The notes under the pieces: generated by a model
What the model was told of the DNA's origin: nothing
Databases searched by the model: none
Seen by the model: only the letters and a program-made list of their open reading frames with translations
Made by a program: the position numbers and the translations under genes
Part shown: one piece after another, positions 60,306 through 64,000 of the stretch
Layout: the number at the start of each line of letters is the position of its first letter
How positions within the stretch are numbered: the first letter of the stretch is position 1
Assembly (NCBI RefSeq): GCF_000147335.1
Contig: NC_014501.1
Location: 4,642,501-4,706,500, forward strand
Direction of reading: 5' to 3'
Length of the DNA: 64,000 nt
Source: Gloeothece verrucosa PCC 7822
Lineage (GTDB): Bacteria; Cyanobacteriota; Cyanobacteriia; Cyanobacteriales; Microcystaceae

Positions 60306-60596
60306 TTATACCAAAACAAACTGAATTCGGGGTTCGAGCGGCTCGTTAACCACTCCGATCCCCACATACCCCCAACGTTGTAGCACTCCTTTTAGCTGAG
60401 TTGCGGGTATTGACTCTACCGAAAACTGATGAGCGATATCAGGTGCATGAGTATTTAAATAACTCAAAGCATCAAAAGATTCCTTGAAAACTAATAAATA
60501 GTTAATCGTTTTATCTCCTGACTCAGTTTTTGCCCTAGCGGCAAGATATTGACCGTCAAGTTTTGAGCGAATTAAATAATGAATTGAAGACAACAT
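60306..60596 (-). CDS. Conserved small protein of unknown function
   Basis: 96 residues. It opens LSSIHYLIRSKLDGQYLAAR and includes YLLVFKESFDALSYLNTHAP, VESIPATQLKGVLQRWGYVGIGVVNEP. It reads like a compact alpha/beta domain conserved in cyanobacteria, without named motifs. It is 24 nt downstream of the DppB-like permease stop and may be in its transcript. Confidence 0.65.
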   Translation of the reverse strand: MLSSIHYLIRSKLDGQYLAARAKTESGDKTINYLLVFKESFDALSYLNTHAPDIAHQFSVESIPATQLKGVLQRWGYVGIGVVNEPLEPRIQFVLV

Positions 60597-60620
60597 TTGA
60601 GAAAATTATACCCTGAAAAA

Positions 60621-61682
60621 TTATTTAAGGTCTTCGAGTTTAATGCGAGGATCGACAAATTTAAGCAATAAATCAGCCAGTAAATTCCCCACAATTAACA
60701 TAGCGGCTCCCATGATTAAACTTCCCATAACTAAATAGAGATCTTGAGCCGTAACAGCTTGTAAAATCAAGCGTCCTAAACCCGGCCAATTAAAGAAAAA
60801 TTCCGCAATAAATGCCCCACTGAGAAGACCGGCAAACTCAAACCCTAATAAAGTAATTAAAGGGTTAACGGCATTTCGCAAAGCATGAACATAAATAACT
60901 TTATTTTCTGGCAAACCTTTAGCCCTAGCGGTTTGAATATAATCTTGTCGAAGCACATCTAATAATTGTCCACGCATTAAACGTTGTAATCCGGCAAAAC
61001 TGGTAACCGTTAGAGCAATAGTAGGAAGAATCAAGTGCCAGCCAAGGTCTAAAACTTTACCAATGGGAGACAATTCAGAATAATTGAGGCTAGTCATATC
61101 TCCCACCGGTAATAAGGGCGACACTTGTTGAGCGATAATTAAAAGGATTAAAGCAGTAATAAAACTGGGAAATCCTTGACCTAAATAACTAATGACTCTG
61201 AGAAATTTATCGAGAAAAGTATTTTGCTTAACAGCGCTCACAATTCCCAAAGGAATCGCAATAGCCCAAGTGAGAATAATAGAAAGAATAGCCAGTAATA
61301 GGGTTGCAGGGATTCGTTCTAACAACAAAGAAGAAACCGGCCGAAAATAGACAAAACTCGTTCCAAAATTAAAATGAGTTAAGACCTGGACTAACCATGA
61401 CCAATATTGAACATACCAGGGTTTATCTAAGCCAAAAAGTTTTGTATATTCTTCAATTACCTGACGAGAGATTTTCGGATTTTGGGCTAAAGTTTGGATA
61501 AAATTACCTGGGGCAAGTTGGATAATGAGAAAACTCAGAAAAGAAGCTAACAGCAGCGTTAATAATCCCTGTAAGATTCGTTTAATAATATATAAAAAAG
61601 TCTCACTCGAGAGTAAAGCTTGTAATCTCGTCAGAAGAAAACCCGACTGTTGAGAAGTTCCTGATTGGCTTGTTAAAGTCAT
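60621..61682 (-). CDS. DppB/OppB-like ABC transporter permease
   Basis: 353 residues with six or seven membrane segments. Opens with a Gln/Ser-rich polar stretch, then ILQGLLTLLLASFLSFLIIQLAPGNF, and the BPD-type loop LRQDYIQTARAKGLPENKVIYVHALRNAVNPLI, typical of dipeptide/oligopeptide permease B. A partner DppC, ATPases and binding protein are not close. Nickel or peptide transport is possible; not decided. Confidence 0.9.
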   Translation of the reverse strand: MTLTSQSGTSQQSGFLLTRLQALLSSETFLYIIKRILQGLLTLLLASFLSFLIIQLAPGNFIQTLAQNPKISRQVIEEYTKLFGLDKPWYVQYWSWLVQVLTHFNFGTSFVYFRPVSSLLLERIPATLLLAILSIILTWAIAIPLGIVSAVKQNTFLDKFLRVISYLGQGFPSFITALILLIIAQQVSPLLPVGDMTSLNYSELSPIGKVLDLGWHLILPTIALTVTSFAGLQRLMRGQLLDVLRQDYIQTARAKGLPENKVIYVHALRNAVNPLITLLGFEFAGLLSGAFIAEFFFNWPGLGRLILQAVTAQDLYLVMGSLIMGAAMLIVGNLLADLLLKFVDPRIKLEDLK

Positions 61683-61723
61683 TTTCTACTTCGGATTTAT
61701 TTGATTAACTGAAAACTGACTAG

Positions 61724-61808
61724 GATTCATCTGATTAATGAAAATTATGATTAAGGTCTTCAATCCGAGTCTATTTTAATCATAGTCCATCAGAAAATCA
61801 GATGAATC
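61724..61808. repeat. 13-bp perfect inverted repeat between apt and the permease gene
   Basis: Arms gattcatctgatt (61724-61736) and aatcagatgaatc (61796-61808) flank a 59-nt region with a second small pair (atgatt/aatcat). A large stem-loop in the apt 3' region, perhaps terminator or recombination trace. Confidence 0.55.
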
Positions 61809-61815
61809 ATAATCA

Positions 61816-62334
61816 CTAATACTCAACTAAAGTAATGATCGGTAGGTCAGGAAGTCTTTGACGACCGCCCAACTCTTTCAACTCAATGATAAAAGCAAAA
61901 CCCAAGACTTCGCAGCCAATTTTATCCAACAACTGCGCTGTTGCTCTAGCGGTTCCTCCCGTCGCCATCAAGTCATCGACAATCAAAACGCGATGATGAG
62001 AGGATAAAGCGTCTTGATGAATTTCTAGCTTATCAGAACCGTATTCTAGGTCATATTCAATGGTATGAACCGCCGCCGGCAACTTACCCGGTTTGCGGAC
62101 AGGAATAAAACCCGCATTAAGTTGATAGGCTAAAGGAACTCCAAATAAAAAACCTCGAGACTCCATTCCCACAACGTAGTCAGGACGGAAATTAGCCTCA
62201 ATAGATTTTTGAGTTAAAGTATCGATCGTGTAACGTAATCCTTCCGGATGACTCAACAGCGTTGTAATATCACGAAAAACGATACCGGGTTTAGGGAAAT
62301 CGGGAATATTACGAATGAGTGATTTAATATCCAT
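61816..62334 (-). CDS. apt: Adenine phosphoribosyltransferase
   Basis: 172 residues, usual length. DIKSLIRNIPDFPKPGIVFRDITTLL, MESRGFLFGVPLAYQL, and the PRPP loop RVLIVDDLMATGGTARATAQLL. Converts adenine and PRPP to AMP. Lies on the minus strand, divergent from the DUF3038 gene. Confidence 0.96.
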   Translation of the reverse strand: MDIKSLIRNIPDFPKPGIVFRDITTLLSHPEGLRYTIDTLTQKSIEANFRPDYVVGMESRGFLFGVPLAYQLNAGFIPVRKPGKLPAAVHTIEYDLEYGSDKLEIHQDALSSHHRVLIVDDLMATGGTARATAQLLDKIGCEVLGFAFIIELKELGGRQRLPDLPIITLVEY

Positions 62335-62487
62335 CGCTTACCGTATAATTAAGACCCTGTGGGATGATGTATATGATCTATATCATGACTTGAATGTAGC
62401 GTTTACGCTAGTAATAATCAGCCGCACTGCGGTCAAACCGATACTTTTAGATTAAGGTAGTCTAGAAAGCCGTATTTTAGCAATATA

Positions 62488-63096
62488 ATGTCCGATTCTA
62501 TTTCTATTATCGATTCCAAACCTACTATTTTAGATGTCCTGCCCAATTTACCGATTTCAGGACAACGTTGTGCCATTCGTCTGCAACAGCAGCTAGATTT
62601 AATGCTATTAGCTATCGAAGCCTTAGATTTAGAAGCAACCACTCATATTATCGAAACAGTAACTGAATTAGGCCTCGAGGAAATAATCAACAATCGTATT
62701 ACTTTATGGCGTTTGCGTTGTTCTAATCCCTGGCGGCGTTCCTACACGCGCTCTGTCCTCACTGTACAACAAGCTAAAGCCCTAGCGATTATTATCAGTC
62801 ATCGGGCTAAATATTTGAGTGTATCAATTCGACAACTACTGTTAGCCGAACAACAAATGCGAAATAAAGGATTACCTGTAGATAACAATTTTCTCATATC
62901 TGAATATCTAGAAAGATTTCGCTCTCATTTCCGCAGCCGCATGAATCCTCGTCGTGCTAAGGTAATGGTGTGTCTAGCGATCGAAGATGAGTTAAATGAA
63001 CTCGCTTTAGCTCTGCTGAATCAGTTATTATTTTGTACAGGAACTACGGGTATGCAACGATTTTGGATTAGTTTATTTGATGGGGAAGTGGCCTAA
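62488..63096 (+). CDS. DUF3038-family cyanobacterial protein
   Basis: 202 residues, mostly helical: LQQQLDLMLLAIEALDLEATTHIIETVTELGLEEIINNRITLWRLRCSNPWRRSYTRS (about 31-90), AKALAIIISHRAKYLSVSIRQLL. I recognise it as DUF3038, conserved in cyanobacteria, function unknown. It is followed by a DUF4335 gene 98 bp later, a linkage I recall from other cyanobacteria. Confidence 0.8.
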   Translation: MSDSISIIDSKPTILDVLPNLPISGQRCAIRLQQQLDLMLLAIEALDLEATTHIIETVTELGLEEIINNRITLWRLRCSNPWRRSYTRSVLTVQQAKALAIIISHRAKYLSVSIRQLLLAEQQMRNKGLPVDNNFLISEYLERFRSHFRSRMNPRRAKVMVCLAIEDELNELALALLNQLLFCTGTTGMQRFWISLFDGEVA

Positions 63097-63194
63097 CATG
63101 AATGCTAACATTCTCACTTAACCTAGTAAAAACATAAGCATCAAAAGAACTTCCTAGCTTAGATAAACTTGATCAGTAAAAAATTAATGGTTTG

Positions 63195-63884
63195 ATGGAT
63201 ATGGACGTTAAACGACAGTATAGTTTACCTAACTGCACACTGATATTAGTGGGAAGCAGCGATGACAGCGTTACCGATTTTTCAGGGGAGGGAGTCCCCA
63301 TTTTATCGGTTTTAAATAGTGCCGAATGTCGCTTTGTGGGAGTCAATACCATCCTACAAGGTGGACGAATTTTTTTTGAAAATTTAGTCAAGGCCGTGAG
63401 TGCTTACGCCCAAGAATATTTGAGTGGTGTACATCATCCTGAAGATATTTCTCAACAACAAGATCGCATTCATTTAGAAAAGGCACAAAACAATTTACAT
63501 CGTTTAATTTGGCAACCGGGTTCTGATAGTCATGGCGAACCTGTGGCAATTCAGTTAACAACTATACAATTGTTTGATTTAGTAGAAGCGGTGGATCAGT
63601 TTTTTGCTGATAGTCGGACTTTACCGGATTTAGATTTAAAATTACAGCCGGTGTCTCGTCGTTATCGTCAACCCGATGAACCTTTATCTCAGCGTTTAGT
63701 ACCTCTAACTTTAGGGGTGAGTGGTTTAGCTGTAGCCGCGCTTATTTGTTATTTGATTCCCATTCCCGAAGTTCGCAAACCTGAACCCGATACCCAATCC
63801 TTACCCACACAAACGCAACCCACGCTCCCTAGTTCTCCGCTTCCTGGGGCAACTTCGAATCCTCCTAATTCTCAGCCCCAATAG
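63195..63884 (+). CDS. DUF4335-family protein with membrane segment and Pro/Thr tail
   Basis: 229 residues from ATG 63195, just after an in-frame TTG at 63192. An N-terminal domain (VKRQYSLPNCTLILVGSSDD, SVLNSAECRFVGVNTILQGGRIFFENLVKAVSAYAQEYLSG) is followed by DUF4335-like segments (HRLIWQPGSD, IQLTTIQLFDLVEAVDQFFADS). A TM segment spans about 172-193 (PLTLGVSGLAVAALICYLIPIP), with a P/T/Q-rich tail. Partner of the DUF3038 gene, unknown function. Nothing further was seen in the last 116 bp. Confidence 0.78.
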   Translation: MDMDVKRQYSLPNCTLILVGSSDDSVTDFSGEGVPILSVLNSAECRFVGVNTILQGGRIFFENLVKAVSAYAQEYLSGVHHPEDISQQQDRIHLEKAQNNLHRLIWQPGSDSHGEPVAIQLTTIQLFDLVEAVDQFFADSRTLPDLDLKLQPVSRRYRQPDEPLSQRLVPLTLGVSGLAVAALICYLIPIPEVRKPEPDTQSLPTQTQPTLPSSPLPGATSNPPNSQPQ

Positions 63885-64000
63885 AACTCTTGAGGAAACC
63901 TCTATTAACCTTGAATGATTAAGAGTTGAAGAACTTAAAAAAAGTTCCTTGACTCGGTGATAGCAATCACATCCATTGCTTAAAAAAGCATAGAGGATAG

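Noticed and set aside
1..64000. tRNA or rRNA genes
   Set aside because: No T-arm/acceptor pattern or rRNA-like block was noticed in the gaps. Short tRNAs could be missed without a covariance search.

Overview
The window is cyanobacterial chromosome. It has low-to-moderate GC. It carries Mg-protoporphyrin IX monomethyl ester cyclase, the HO2-type heme oxygenase, a fused CobA-HemD, and several families typical of cyanobacteria: DUF3038/DUF4335, DUF1822, HpsA/B/C, Npun_F5749-type PPOX, PRC-barrel/DUF2382 and pentapeptide proteins. It also has heptanucleotide tandem repeats of the STRR kind. A large-genome colonial or unicellular relative of Cyanothece/Gloeothece would fit, but this is inference and no rRNA marker is present.

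Layout. 1-1060: the 5' part of a TnpB (IS200/IS605) gene running off the left edge, with structured DNA upstream. 1064-9065: small metabolic genes (YciI, a pentapeptide lumen protein, a SnoaL/pathogen-related-like protein, two GNATs, a CobW GTPase, a PPOX flavoprotein, a P-loop kinase, MAPEG) ending with the CobA-HemD fusion. 9371-12243: a proline/serine-rich membrane protein, a MITE-like element, and a two-gene AAA-ATPase plus TOPRIM-like module whose second gene has an in-frame stop. 12409-19519: GT2 plus an unknown protein, a 14-copy heptamer array, rpsD, and moaA divergent from an FdhF/YdeP molybdoenzyme.

19781-31243: a surface/stress region. It holds PRC-barrel/DUF2382 proteins, a WD40 protein, and an apparent operon of HMA-like proteins lacking CxxC, a P1B-like ATPase lacking the CPx motif, two DUF5132 small membrane proteins and a further HMA-like protein. 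An extra member of the HMA-like family lies at 50459. 31326-38355: a four-gene operon of HpsA and pseudopilins (minus strand). 38655-43864: a degenerate M48 peptidase, a hendecad coiled-coil membrane protein, an LRAT-type papain-fold protein and a FutB-like iron permease.

43963-48136: an XRE regulator, then a sigma-like gene, DUF1822 and CHAT-TM-PstS-like gene set on the minus strand, with a 4-nt ATGA overlap between the first two. I consider this the most interesting under-described module. 48241-51394: a pentapeptide-repeat protein, leuD, an IS/MITE remnant and an HMA-like protein with 33-bp coding repeats. 51532-55157: the low-oxygen tetrapyrrole genes (hemN and ho2 on minus, the acsF/chlA cyclase on plus) with a 26-bp imperfect direct repeat in the shared intergenic region. 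55248-59821: purC-bamA-lpxC-fabZ, joining the outer-membrane and lipid A genes in one direction. 60022-63884: small conserved cyanobacterial genes, a DppB-like permease, apt and the DUF3038/DUF4335 pair.

No rRNA, tRNA, CRISPR array or prophage was seen. All functional calls come from reading motifs and recalling families; no database search was run.
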